A stretch of DNA of 11,101 nucleotides, from assembly GCA_904502055.1 (NCBI GenBank), contig CAJGDZ010000044.1, forward strand, positions 1-11,101, given 5' to 3'. This stretch comes from an uncultured Clostridia bacterium. GTDB lineage: Bacteria > Bacillota > Clostridia > Oscillospirales > CAG-272. A program made the position numbers and the translations under genes. How positions within the stretch are numbered: the first letter of the stretch is position 1; each line of letters starts with the position of its first letter. Below are positions 1 through 7,546 of this stretch, in pieces. Under the pieces are notes generated by a model. It did no database searches and was not told the DNA's origin. It saw only the letters and a program-made list of their open reading frames with translations.

Positions 1-1589
1 ATCCCATTCCCGACAAGCATTACGTCAAAGACGGCTATAGCATCGTTTACAGTAAAGTGCCCACAAGTGGCGGTATGTATATCTACACGATCAGCGAGAC
101 CACGGGCGACGGAGCCATTCCGAAGGCCTTTGGTGACGATTGCTACAATCTGCCCTGGAATGCCAGCGCGACCTACGATGCCGCCGTTGTGATCTTTGAC
201 GAAAGCATCACCTCGGTGACCGGAAATACCGTGGTGCTGCGCGGCGGAAGCAAGATCACCGACGTTTACGTGAAGAGCAGTTCAACTGTGTTGAATACCA
301 ACGCGGTCGTGGACTACAGTGGTATCAACAAGCCGACCACACTTCACATCTACAGTAATATCGCTTATTCGGTAGGAAAAGTCGACAACGCGGTGGACGT
401 GTCCTATCTTGAGGTTGAGGAGTTTGAGGCAAAGTATGCCGAGCTTTGGCGTCTGACACCCGACAAGGTGCCGGCAAATGGGGAGAAGATCAAGGCCGCG
501 CTTGCCGAGTATAACGGCTTCACCGCCACGGTGAAGGATCTGCTTGCCGACCGCAAGGAGATCCTGGACAGTCTCAGCGCGTATATTCAGTATACCGCTT
601 TGGAGGGTTACAGCATCGTTTATACCAAGGAGCCGACGGGGGATGGCGCGACTTACGTCTACACCATCAGCGATCCGAACGGAAATGGCGTGATCCCCAA
701 GGCCTTTGGTGACAATTACGCAAATCTTCCCTGGAATATGTCGCCCGACTATGACGCGGCGGTCATCGTCTTGGATGAAACCATTACCGAGGTTCCCGGC
801 AACTTTATCGTGGTAAGAAACAGCAGCAAGAATAAGATCACCGACATTTACGTGGAAAGCCGCACAACCAAGCTGAACACCAACTGCTTCGCAAATTACA
901 GCGGCGGCGTTGTATCCACGGTGGTTCACATCTACGGCGATATGACCTGCGCCGTTTCCAGCCCGAAAAACGCCTTGATCCTCTCCTACTACGAGGCCGA
1001 GGAATTTGATGAAAAATATGCAGCTCTGTGGGAAATGAGCGTAGAGCAGGCTATGGCAAATAAGGCGACGGTTCTTGCGGCTATAAGAGAGTACGATGCG
1101 CTTCCGTCCGCGGCACAAGCCCAGCTCGCCGCGAAAAAGAGCGTATTGGATTCGTTTGGAATTGTACCGGATGCATCGATTATATCCTATCAAGTGACTC
1201 CGGTCAGCGACGGTATTTTCTCGCTCCGTGCGATTGCATGTATCGACTCTTTGGATTACCAGAATTTTGGTTATGAAATTACAATTACAACCAAGGATGC
1301 CGAGGGCAACGATGTAACCGAAACGCTTACGGGCACAGACACCAAGGTCTATTCTTCGATCTACGGCGGTGGTGCCTATCATTCCATCAAGGAAAATTTC
1401 GGGTACGAGTACGCCGGGCTTGCCACCATCACAAATCTTGCGGCGGATTCGACCTACACCAAGATCGAAATTCGTTCCTACGTTACCACCTTTGACGGCG
1501 AGATAAAATACGGAAAGGCGGCCACGAATCTCTACACGGGTGCACTGAACGATAGCGGATATCCTTCGCTTGAATTTGTCACCGAATAA
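1..1589 (+). CDS. Secreted/surface protein with two tandem modules and a C-terminal beta domain (5' partial)
   Basis: The reading frame is already open at the left edge (first full codon at position 3) and stops with TAA at 1587-1589. About 528 residues are visible and the N-terminus, with any signal peptide, lies outside the window. A GTG at 57 is an internal valine, not the start: residues before it (DGYSIVYSK) match the beginning of the second repeat (EGYSIVYTK). Two modules of about 190 residues follow one another, each with a beta-rich part containing IPKAFGD and LPWN, then a helical part with EEFxxKYAxLW and, in the second copy, YDALPSAAQAQLAAKK. That helical motif resembles short three-helix modules of Gram-positive surface proteins. 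The last ~140 residues (from about position 1165) form a different beta-rich domain with FSLRAIACIDSLDYQNFGYEI, a type I associate with C-termini of exported Clostridia proteins. No LPXTG motif, C-terminal membrane segment or catalytic motif is visible. Export is inferred from architecture; function is unknown. Confidence 0.85.
   Translation, partial: PIPDKHYVKDGYSIVYSKVPTSGGMYIYTISETTGDGAIPKAFGDDCYNLPWNASATYDAAVVIFDESITSVTGNTVVLRGGSKITDVYVKSSSTVLNTNAVVDYSGINKPTTLHIYSNIAYSVGKVDNAVDVSYLEVEEFEAKYAELWRLTPDKVPANGEKIKAALAEYNGFTATVKDLLADRKEILDSLSAYIQYTALEGYSIVYTKEPTGDGATYVYTISDPNGNGVIPKAFGDNYANLPWNMSPDYDAAVIVLDETITEVPGNFIVVRNSSKNKITDIYVESRTTKLNTNCFANYSGGVVSTVVHIYGDMTCAVSSPKNALILSYYEAEEFDEKYAALWEMSVEQAMANKATVLAAIREYDALPSAAQAQLAAKKSVLDSFGIVPDASIISYQVTPVSDGIFSLRAIACIDSLDYQNFGYEITITTKDAEGNDVTETLTGTDTKVYSSIYGGGAYHSIKENFGYEYAGLATITNLAADSTYTKIEIRSYVTTFDGEIKYGKAATNLYTGALNDSGYPSLEFVTE
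30..602 (+). repeat. Protein-coding tandem module, copy 1
   Basis: This is the first of two in-frame modules in the partial surface protein. It starts at DGYSIVY, contains IPKAFGDD, LPWN, DAAVVIFDESIT, KITDVYVKS, LNTN, LHIYSN and EEFEAKYAELW, and ends with a helical stretch before the next GYSIVY. The two copies share an identical 15-base run, aaggcctttggtgac, at 123 and 699. Most other positions have diverged, which points to an old duplication under protein-level constraint. Confidence 0.85.
603..1160 (+). repeat. Protein-coding tandem module, copy 2
   Basis: This is the second module, aligning to copy 1 along its whole length: EGYSIVY, IPKAFGDN, LPWN, DAAVIVLDETIT, KITDIYVES, LNTN, VHIYGD, EEFDEKYAALW. 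It differs by small indels: one extra residue near its start, and SSKNKIT against GSKIT. The helical tail (YDALPSAAQAQLAAKK) is more alanine-rich than in copy 1. The boundary with the C-terminal domain is approximate. Confidence 0.85.
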
Positions 1590-1590
1590 C

Positions 1591-1628
1591 AAAAACCACG
1601 GCTGTGCAAAAGCACAGCCGTGGTTTTT
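1591..1628. terminator. Bidirectional intrinsic terminator between convergent genes
   Basis: A perfect inverted repeat pairs 1591-1607 with 1612-1628 around an AAAA loop. The inner 12 bp are GC-rich (CCACGGCTGTGC) and the outer 5 bp are AAAAA on the left and TTTTT on the right. Read on either strand the hairpin is followed by a U-tract, so it can end both the surface-protein transcript (stop 1589) and the minus-strand operon (last stop at 1643). Confidence 0.93.
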
Positions 1629-1642
1629 GGTTGTTTTGCTTT

Positions 1643-1777
1643 TTACTGAACAAAGTAGATAGCCGCCATATAAACGACACCGGCAACCATAAGCAGTGTC
1701 AAAAACAGGCACATCAGACGTACCATAAGAACCTTGCGCTTTTCTCTTTTGCTCATTTTCTTTTCCTGATCCTTCAT
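1643..1777 (-). CDS. 44-residue single-pass membrane protein, unknown function
   Basis: The frame starts with ATG at 1777-1775 and ends with TAA at 1645-1643. The product has a very basic N-terminus (MKDQEKKMSKREKRKV), then one hydrophobic segment at about residues 20-43 (MCLFLTLLMVAGVVYMAAIYFV), with no charged residue inside it. By the positive-inside rule the N-terminus would be cytoplasmic and the C-terminus outside; cleavage as a signal peptide is unlikely because almost nothing follows the segment. A good ribosome binding site (AAAGGAAAG) overlaps the end of the topoisomerase gene, whose stop lies 15 nt upstream, and the operon terminator begins 14 nt after the stop. The start, Shine-Dalgarno site, topology and position support a real gene. 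I do not recognise the family. Small basic-plus-TM proteins of this kind are common in Firmicutes and mostly uncharacterised. Confidence 0.78.
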   Translation of the reverse strand: MKDQEKKMSKREKRKVLMVRLMCLFLTLLMVAGVVYMAAIYFVQ

Positions 1778-1792
1778 ACTTTATCTTTCCTT

Positions 1793-4018
1793 TCAAAATG
1801 TAAGCTGTTGTTTGCGAATATCCTTTTCGGCAAGCAGGGTGCCGGTTGCGGGAATCTTGGTTTTTTTGTAGCCCTTGGTGTCCTCGGGAATATCTGTGCT
1901 CACACTTACGACCTTACTTCCTTTTTTCAGGCTCATCAGCGTTACGCCCGAGGAGGAACGCGTGGCTTTCAGCGGAATGAGGGAGGTTTTAATTACGATG
2001 GCTCTGTCATCCGAACCGGTGATCATAATTTCATACGGTTCCTTTTCCTTCTCGTAAAGCACCGCTACGATGGGAGAGGCATCCGAGTATGCTCCGATCA
2101 GCTTGCGCCGCGTTGCCTTGGTCTCGTAAGAGGAAAGGGGAACGCGAACGCCTTTTCCGTTTTCAAAGACAAAGACCACATTTTCGTCAGCGGTCGGCGC
2201 GGTATAAAGACGCATAAAGATCGGCTTCTCACCATTCTCCATACCGAGCTTGGCGGGAATGAAATCACCCATGGCCGAGGCCTTGGTGTTTTCAAACTCC
2301 GAGCATTTCGCACGGTATACCTTGCACTTATCTGAGAAGAAGATGAGCTCGGAATTGTTCGTCGCCTCATAGGAGTAGGCGATCTCATCGCCCTCCTTGA
2401 GCTTGTGCTCGTCGTTTCCGCGGAGCGAAAGGGCGGTGATCTTCTTGAAATAGCCCTCTCGGCTGAGGTAGACCTTGACGTTATAATTGTCCTCGCTCTC
2501 GTCCTCGACGTATTCCTCCACGTCGCCCTCATAGATCAGATACGATTTTCTGGGCTTGCCGTATTTCTTTTTGATCTCGGTGAGTTGCTTGGAGATAAGC
2601 GCCTTGACCTTAAGATCGTCCCCGAGGATCTCCTCGATCTGTGCGATCTCATCCTGAAGCCCCTTGATCTCCTCGATGCGGTTGAGTATATATTCTTTGT
2701 TGAGGTGACGGAGCTTGATATCGGCAATAAAGTCGGCCTGCGTCTCGTCAATACCGAAGCCCTCCATCAGGTTTTGAATGACGTCGGTATCGTGCTCGGT
2801 GTTGCGGATGATCTTAATGGCCTTGTCAATGTCAAGAAGAATCTTGGCAAGACCGAGAAGCAGGTGTAGCTTTTCGTTCTTTTTGTCCAGATCAAACCGA
2901 AGCTCACGTCTGACACATCCCATACGGAAGCCGATCCATTCGGTGAGGATCTCGGCAACGCCCATCTGGCGAGGTGTAGAATTGATCAGAATGTTGAAAT
3001 TGCATTTAAAGCTATCCTCGAGCGGGGTAAGCTTATAGAGCTTGGCCATCAGCTTGTCGGGATCGGTACCCTTGCGGATGTCGATGGTAAGCTTAAAGCC
3101 CGAAAGGTCGATCTCGTCACGGAAATCCACGATCTCCTTAAGCTTTCCTTCCTTGACAAGCTCGGTAATGCGCTTGATGATAAGCTCAATGGATGTCGAA
3201 TAGGGAATTTGAATGATGTCGATGCAATTGGCGGCCTTGTCGTAGTTGTATCGTGCACGGATCTTGATCGAGCCCTGGCCGGTCTCATAGATCTCACGCA
3301 TACGGTCACGATTGTAAATGATCGAACCGCCGCCCGGAAAATCAGGAGCCTTGATAATGTCCAAAAGCTTTTCGGTGCTTGTTTTTGGGTTTCTGAGAAG
3401 TGCGATCGTTCCGTCGCAGATCTCCTCCAGATTGAAGGAGCAGATCGAGGAAGCCATACCGACGGCAATACCCGAGTTAGGCATAACTAAAACATTCGGG
3501 AAGGAGGAGGGAAGAAGCACGGGCTCTTCCATCGAGTTGTCATAGTTGGGAACAAAATCCACCGCGTTTTTATCGATGCCGCGGAAAAGCTCGCCGCAGA
3601 TCGTGTCAAGCTTGACCTCGGTATAACGGGAGGCGGCCGCACACATATCGGAGGAGTATTGCTTACCAAAGCTTCCCTTGGAGTCAACAAGCGGATGCAG
3701 CAAGGACTCGTTACCTCGCGTCAATCTGACAAGTGTCTCATAGATTGACTGATCACCGTGCGGGTGAAGCTTCATGGTTTGACCGACCACGTTAGTACTC
3801 TTGGTTCGGTTGCCCGTCAGAAGCCCCATTTTATACATCGTATAAAGCAGCTTACGGTGTGAGGGCTTGAGGCCGTCGATCTCCGGAATGGCACGGGAAA
3901 CAATGACGCTCATAACGTAAGGCATATAGTTTTTTTCGATGGTATCGGTTATGAACTGCTCTCTGGCCGGTGCATAAACGATTTCCTTGGGTTCGTTGTA
4001 TTTGCTTTTTTTTGCCAT
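1793..4018 (-). CDS. parC: DNA topoisomerase IV-type (type IIA) subunit A
   Basis: This 741-residue protein is the DNA-cleaving subunit of a type IIA topoisomerase, which passes one duplex through another and works with an ATPase B subunit. The N-terminal breakage-reunion domain shows IDGLKPSHRKLLYTMY (~47-62), HPHGDQSIYETLVR (~85-98) and AAASRYTEVKL (~127-137), with catalytic Tyr132 preceded by Arg131. PDFPGGG (~225-231) matches the conserved PDFPTGG of the tower domain. The coiled-coil/gate region follows (~350-480), including DETQADFIADIKLRHLNKEYI. From about 495 onward there is a beta-rich C-terminal domain. No GyrA box (QRRGGxG) is visible there, which favours a topoisomerase IV-type enzyme over gyrase, so the symbol is by class only. 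The ATG at 4018 has GGAGG six bases upstream. No B-subunit gene lies beside it in this window, whereas parE and parC are often adjacent. The gene follows the Sua5 gene by 18 nt in the operon. Confidence 0.93.
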   Translation of the reverse strand: MAKKSKYNEPKEIVYAPAREQFITDTIEKNYMPYVMSVIVSRAIPEIDGLKPSHRKLLYTMYKMGLLTGNRTKSTNVVGQTMKLHPHGDQSIYETLVRLTRGNESLLHPLVDSKGSFGKQYSSDMCAAASRYTEVKLDTICGELFRGIDKNAVDFVPNYDNSMEEPVLLPSSFPNVLVMPNSGIAVGMASSICSFNLEEICDGTIALLRNPKTSTEKLLDIIKAPDFPGGGSIIYNRDRMREIYETGQGSIKIRARYNYDKAANCIDIIQIPYSTSIELIIKRITELVKEGKLKEIVDFRDEIDLSGFKLTIDIRKGTDPDKLMAKLYKLTPLEDSFKCNFNILINSTPRQMGVAEILTEWIGFRMGCVRRELRFDLDKKNEKLHLLLGLAKILLDIDKAIKIIRNTEHDTDVIQNLMEGFGIDETQADFIADIKLRHLNKEYILNRIEEIKGLQDEIAQIEEILGDDLKVKALISKQLTEIKKKYGKPRKSYLIYEGDVEEYVEDESEDNYNVKVYLSREGYFKKITALSLRGNDEHKLKEGDEIAYSYEATNNSELIFFSDKCKVYRAKCSEFENTKASAMGDFIPAKLGMENGEKPIFMRLYTAPTADENVVFVFENGKGVRVPLSSYETKATRRKLIGAYSDASPIVAVLYEKEKEPYEIMITGSDDRAIVIKTSLIPLKATRSSSGVTLMSLKKGSKVVSVSTDIPEDTKGYKKTKIPATGTLLAEKDIRKQQLTF

Positions 4019-4036
4019 GAAATACCTCCGTTGTTT

Positions 4037-5071
4037 TTAAACTTCAACAATCGTATGCGCCGCGGCACGGAGCATACGGTTATATAGAGCAAGTCCGATG
4101 CCATCGGTCGTCGGAAGATGGCCGTATATTACGTCCACACCCGGCTTGTCCGCATCACGAAGCGCGGTGAAAAGTCGTCTGGCCTGCTCGTCCAGATTCT
4201 CGGATTTTCCGATATCAATGACATTTTTGTTTTCAAGAGCCTCCATTTCTTCGTGATAACAAAGAATGGCGCAATTTTTGCTTTGCTGTTCTTTTTGTAA
4301 GAAGGAAAGAACCTTTCGACTGTCTCCTCTCAGCAAAACAAAGGGAACGCTTGGCGCGTAATGCTTGTATTTCATTCCCGGTGAAAGCGGACGCTCGTTT
4401 TCTGCCAATTGCTCAAGCACCGCGGGGGCAACGGTCACGTCATCGCAAACACACCGAAGCGCGTCAGCGGTAATGGCACCGGGACGGAGAAGAGTGGCGG
4501 AATTTCCGTTTAAGGATACGATGGTAGACTCCAATCCGATCTCCGAATCGCCGCCGTCCAAAATCATGTCCACGCGACCTGAAAGATCCTCGATCACGTG
4601 ACGTGCACAGGTTGGAGAGGGCTTGCCGGAGAGATTGGCGGACGGAGCGGCAATCGGAACACCGGCCGCCTTGATCAATTCCCGTGCGACGGGATGAGAA
4701 GGACAGCGAACGGCTACGGTATCAAGACCGCCCGTTGTACGAAGCGGAATGGTCTGCTTTCTCGGTAAGATTACCGTAAGAGGTCCCGGCATAAACGCCT
4801 TAGCAAGACGGTAATAGGCTTCGCTTGTCTCGGCGTACGGCTCGGCGCCCTCGGGCGTTGCAATGTGAATGATAAGAGGATTGTCGGACGGTCTTCCTTT
4901 TGCCGCGTAGATCTTTTCGGCGGAATGCTCGTTGGTTGCGTCACCTCCGAGACCGTAAACGGTTTCGGTCGGGAAAACCACAAGTCCGCCCGAGCGTATG
5001 ATTTCGGCGGCTTGTTGCAGCTCCTCGCGGCTTTCAAAGCCGTCTCGAACCAAAATTACTTTTGTTGTCAA
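4037..5071 (-). CDS. tsaC: L-threonylcarbamoyladenylate synthase, Sua5 type (tRNA t6A synthesis)
   Basis: The enzyme makes threonylcarbamoyl-AMP from threonine, bicarbonate and ATP; TsaD with its partners then transfers the group to A37 of ANN-decoding tRNAs. The 344 residues fit the long two-domain Sua5/YwlC form rather than short TsaC. The YrdC domain spans about 15-205, with GGLVVFPTETVYGLGGDA (~28-45), KIYAAKGRPSDNPL (~53-66), MPGPLTVIL (~94-102), PIAAPSANLSG (~139-149) and the ESTIV strand (~181-185). The linker SPGMKYKHYAP (230-240), typical of Sua5, precedes the C-terminal Sua5 domain. The start is an unusual TTG at 5071-5069, supported by AGGTG five bases upstream and by the absence of any other start before the conserved core; the next methionine is residue 94. 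It follows prfA by 13 nt. A prfA-tsaC association is common in Firmicutes. Confidence 0.94.
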   Translation of the reverse strand: MTTKVILVRDGFESREELQQAAEIIRSGGLVVFPTETVYGLGGDATNEHSAEKIYAAKGRPSDNPLIIHIATPEGAEPYAETSEAYYRLAKAFMPGPLTVILPRKQTIPLRTTGGLDTVAVRCPSHPVARELIKAAGVPIAAPSANLSGKPSPTCARHVIEDLSGRVDMILDGGDSEIGLESTIVSLNGNSATLLRPGAITADALRCVCDDVTVAPAVLEQLAENERPLSPGMKYKHYAPSVPFVLLRGDSRKVLSFLQKEQQSKNCAILCYHEEMEALENKNVIDIGKSENLDEQARRLFTALRDADKPGVDVIYGHLPTTDGIGLALYNRMLRAAAHTIVEV

Positions 5072-5076
5072 AAAAA

Positions 5077-5081
5077 CACCT
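5077..5081 (-). promoter_or_regulatory. Ribosome binding site that fixes the TTG start of the Sua5 gene
   Basis: AGGTG lies five bases before the TTG codon at 5071, in the 13-nt gap after the prfA stop. A run of seven T on the coding strand (5076-5070) fills the spacer and continues into the start codon. The site matches the downstream part of the AGGAGGTG consensus and is the only plausible one for this gene. Confidence 0.6.
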
Positions 5082-5084
5082 GCT

Positions 5085-6149
5085 TTAGCTATTTTTTAAT
5101 TTTTCGGCGGTATCGGCGGTGATCAAGGCATCGATCATGTTTCCGATGCTGCCGTTGAGAAAATTCTCAAGTGAATAGAGAGTAAGGCCGATCCGATGGT
5201 CGGTAATGCGTCCTTGCGGATAGTTATAGGTACGGATGCGCTCACTGCGGTCACCCGTTCCCACCTGACTTCGACGCTCCGAGGCGATCTTTTCGGATTG
5301 CTCGGTTTGCTTGATGTCATAAAGCTTGGCACGAAGCATTTTCAGCGCCTTATCCTTGTTTTTGAACTGGCTTCGCTCCTCCTGACACTCTACCACAATG
5401 CCCGTTGGCTTGTGGGTCAGGCGAACGGCCGACTCAGTCTTGTTGACGTGCTGACCGCCCGCACCGCTGGATTTACAGGATTCAAAAATCAAGTCCTGCG
5501 GATTGATTTCAATTTCAATGTCCTCCACCTCGGGAAGCACGGCAACCGTAGCGGTCGAGGTTTGAATTCGTCCTTGGGATTCGGTTTCGGGAACGCGCTG
5601 TACACGATGAACGCCGCTTTCAAATTTGAAGCGAGAATAAGCGCCGTCCCCCTCGATCATAAACGTGATCTCACGGAATCCACCAAGCTCGGTTTCGTTT
5701 GCGCTCATAAGTGAGGCACGAAATCCCTCGGTCTCGGCATACATACTATACATGCGATAAAGGACAGCCGCAAACAAGGCTGCCTCCTCGCCGCCTGCCC
5801 CCGCACGGATCTCCACAATGACGTTTTTGTCATCGTTCGGGTCACGGGGGAGAAGCAGGATCTTGAGCTCCTCCAAGAAATCGGAAAGTTTCTTTTGTGT
5901 GTCCTTGTATTCTGTGGCGACCATTTCACGCATATCGGGCTCCAGGGTGCCATCCAGCATTTCCTTCAGCTCATACAGCTCGGCTTCCGCCTTTTTGTAT
6001 TCCCGATATTTTTCAATAACAGGAGTCAAGGCTTTGTATTCCTTCATTAAGGAAGCGTATTTTTCGGCGTCCGAAAAAATGGAAGGGTCGGCAAGCTCGG
6101 ACTCCATATTCGTGTATTTTTCTTCGGCGGATCTTAACTTTTCAAGCAT
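5085..6149 (-). CDS. prfA: Peptide chain release factor 1 (RF1)
   Basis: RF1 recognises UAA and UAG in the ribosomal A site and triggers hydrolysis of peptidyl-tRNA. The 354 residues match the usual ~355. The N-terminal helical domain (1-~105) is followed by EIRAGAGGEEAALFA (~113-127) and then HRVQRVPETESQGR (~181-194). The tripeptide PET at 187-189 is the codon-reading P-x-T motif of RF1; RF2 would have SPF. The catalytic GGQ is at 231-233 within SSGAGGQHVNKTESAVRLTH. Start MLEKLRSAEEKY at 6149 fits the family. Its Shine-Dalgarno match (GGGA) is weak, and the gene begins only 15 nt after the aminopeptidase stop, so translational coupling is plausible. The GGQ-glutamine methyltransferase gene prmC, often next to prfA, is not in this window. 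Confidence 0.97.
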   Translation of the reverse strand: MLEKLRSAEEKYTNMESELADPSIFSDAEKYASLMKEYKALTPVIEKYREYKKAEAELYELKEMLDGTLEPDMREMVATEYKDTQKKLSDFLEELKILLLPRDPNDDKNVIVEIRAGAGGEEAALFAAVLYRMYSMYAETEGFRASLMSANETELGGFREITFMIEGDGAYSRFKFESGVHRVQRVPETESQGRIQTSTATVAVLPEVEDIEIEINPQDLIFESCKSSGAGGQHVNKTESAVRLTHKPTGIVVECQEERSQFKNKDKALKMLRAKLYDIKQTEQSEKIASERRSQVGTGDRSERIRTYNYPQGRITDHRIGLTLYSLENFLNGSIGNMIDALITADTAEKLKNS

Positions 6150-6164
6150 AAATTATTCCCAAAA

Positions 6165-7532
6165 TCAATATTTGCAAAAGGCACAGAAGGCACGGTGTGT
6201 TTCATACAGATCCACCTTGGCCACCGCCTCATAGGGGGCGTGCATCGAGAGGACCGGAACACCCAGGTCTACGGTTTCGATATTGTGGTTGGCAATATAC
6301 TTGGCCACCGTACCTCCTCCGCCGCAATCGGTTTTTCCAAGCTCCGCAGACTGCCAGAGCACGCCGTCCTTGGCCATTACCCCGCGAAGCCAGCCAATAT
6401 ACTCAGCGCTTGCGTCATTTGTACTGCTCTTGCCGCGTGCTCCCGTATATTTGGTCAGCACAACGCCGCAGGACAAAAGCGCAGCGTTTCTCTTTTCAAA
6501 AACGTCGGGGAAGTTGGGATCAAAGCAAGCCGACACGTCAGCCGAAAGACACTTGGAATTGTATCTTACCACTGTGGGGTTGGCGCCCATGGCAAGGGAG
6601 ATCTCGTGCATCAGATCGCACATAAGATCTGCCTGCATGCCGGTATTTCCGTCGCTTCCGGTTTCCTCCTTGTCTGCGAGAATGCACATAAGGGAGTGCT
6701 CGCTGGAGGCATTTTCAAAGAGCGCGGTAAGCGCCGGATATGCACACACGCGGTCATCGTGACCGTATGCACCAATGAGAGAGCGGTCAAAGCCGATATC
6801 CCGTGCCTTTTCTGCAGGAACAGCAGAAAGCTCAGCCGACAGGAAATCCTCCTCGGAAATGCCGTATTTTTCATTGAGAATGGTCAAAACGTGCTGCTTG
6901 ATCGGAGCATCACTGTCCCCGATCGGCTCACTTCCCACAAGAAGGTTGAGCTTCTCGGCAGGAATGGCCTCCGCAACGGTCTTTTTGGCATCGTCATGCG
7001 CCAAGTGAGGGAGAAGGTCGTTGATATAAAAGATGGGATCGCTTTCGTCCTCTCCAACCGTCACCTGCACAGATGTGCCATCTGCCTTTACAACCACGCC
7101 GTGAAGGGCAAGCGGAACGGTTACCCACTGATATTTGCGAATGCCACCGTAATAGTGTGTCTTAAGAAAACTCATACCACCCTCCTCATACAGGGGGCAG
7201 GGCTTGAGATCCAGACGCGGAGAATCAATATGCGCCGCCGAAATGCGGAAGCCGTTTTCCATGTGCTCGGTTCCAACGGTAAACAGGAAAATGTTTTTTC
7301 CGCGGTTGTTAAAATAGAATTTGTCGCCTGCCTTCATGGGCATACCGAAGGAATATTCGCGGTAGCCTGCGGCGATTGCCATTTTGACGCTCTCCTCGGT
7401 GGCTTCGCGCTCGGTTTTTGCCTTATCCAGAAAAGCGGTATAGCCGATTGCGTATTCGTGAGCCTTCTTTTTCTCGGCTTCGCCAAATACCTCGTAAAAG
7501 TTTTTCTTCTGATAAATAAGTTCGTTGCTCAT
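6165..7532 (-). CDS. M18 family zinc aminopeptidase (aspartyl aminopeptidase-like)
   Basis: M18 enzymes are cytosolic di-zinc aminopeptidases that remove N-terminal residues, often acidic ones, from peptides. The 455 residues fit the family. Expected metal and catalytic residues are present: His101 in AAHIDSPRLDLKP, Asp259/260 in YGHDDRVCAYP, the Glu pair 289-290 in DKEETGSDGNTG, Asp332 in SADVSACFDP and His431 in SMHAPYEAV. TDCGGGGTVAKYIA (~401-414) is also typical. I chose ATG at 7532 (MSNELIYQ) because GGAG lies eight bases upstream. Longer in-frame starts up to 7619 would overlap coaE and add residues unlike the family. The gene starts 14 nt after coaE and ends 15 nt before prfA. No signal peptide is seen. 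Substrate preference cannot be read from sequence alone, so the symbol (apeA or apeB) is left blank. Confidence 0.95.
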   Translation of the reverse strand: MSNELIYQKKNFYEVFGEAEKKKAHEYAIGYTAFLDKAKTEREATEESVKMAIAAGYREYSFGMPMKAGDKFYFNNRGKNIFLFTVGTEHMENGFRISAAHIDSPRLDLKPCPLYEEGGMSFLKTHYYGGIRKYQWVTVPLALHGVVVKADGTSVQVTVGEDESDPIFYINDLLPHLAHDDAKKTVAEAIPAEKLNLLVGSEPIGDSDAPIKQHVLTILNEKYGISEEDFLSAELSAVPAEKARDIGFDRSLIGAYGHDDRVCAYPALTALFENASSEHSLMCILADKEETGSDGNTGMQADLMCDLMHEISLAMGANPTVVRYNSKCLSADVSACFDPNFPDVFEKRNAALLSCGVVLTKYTGARGKSSTNDASAEYIGWLRGVMAKDGVLWQSAELGKTDCGGGGTVAKYIANHNIETVDLGVPVLSMHAPYEAVAKVDLYETHRAFCAFCKY

Positions 7533-7546
7533 TTTTATCTCCATTT

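Noticed and set aside
57..59. GTG as the start codon of the surface protein
   Set aside because: The frame is open to the left edge, and residues before the GTG align with the start of the second repeat, so the gene continues upstream.
282..1796. 504-residue open frame antisense to the surface protein gene
   Set aside because: It overlaps a well-supported repeat-containing gene, crosses the terminator hairpin and the small membrane protein gene, and its translation is Cys/Arg/Gly-rich with no domain logic. Codon bias of the sense gene explains it.
1604..2335. 243-residue plus-strand frame starting inside the terminator hairpin
   Set aside because: It starts in the stem-loop and runs antisense to the small membrane protein and topoisomerase genes; the composition looks random.
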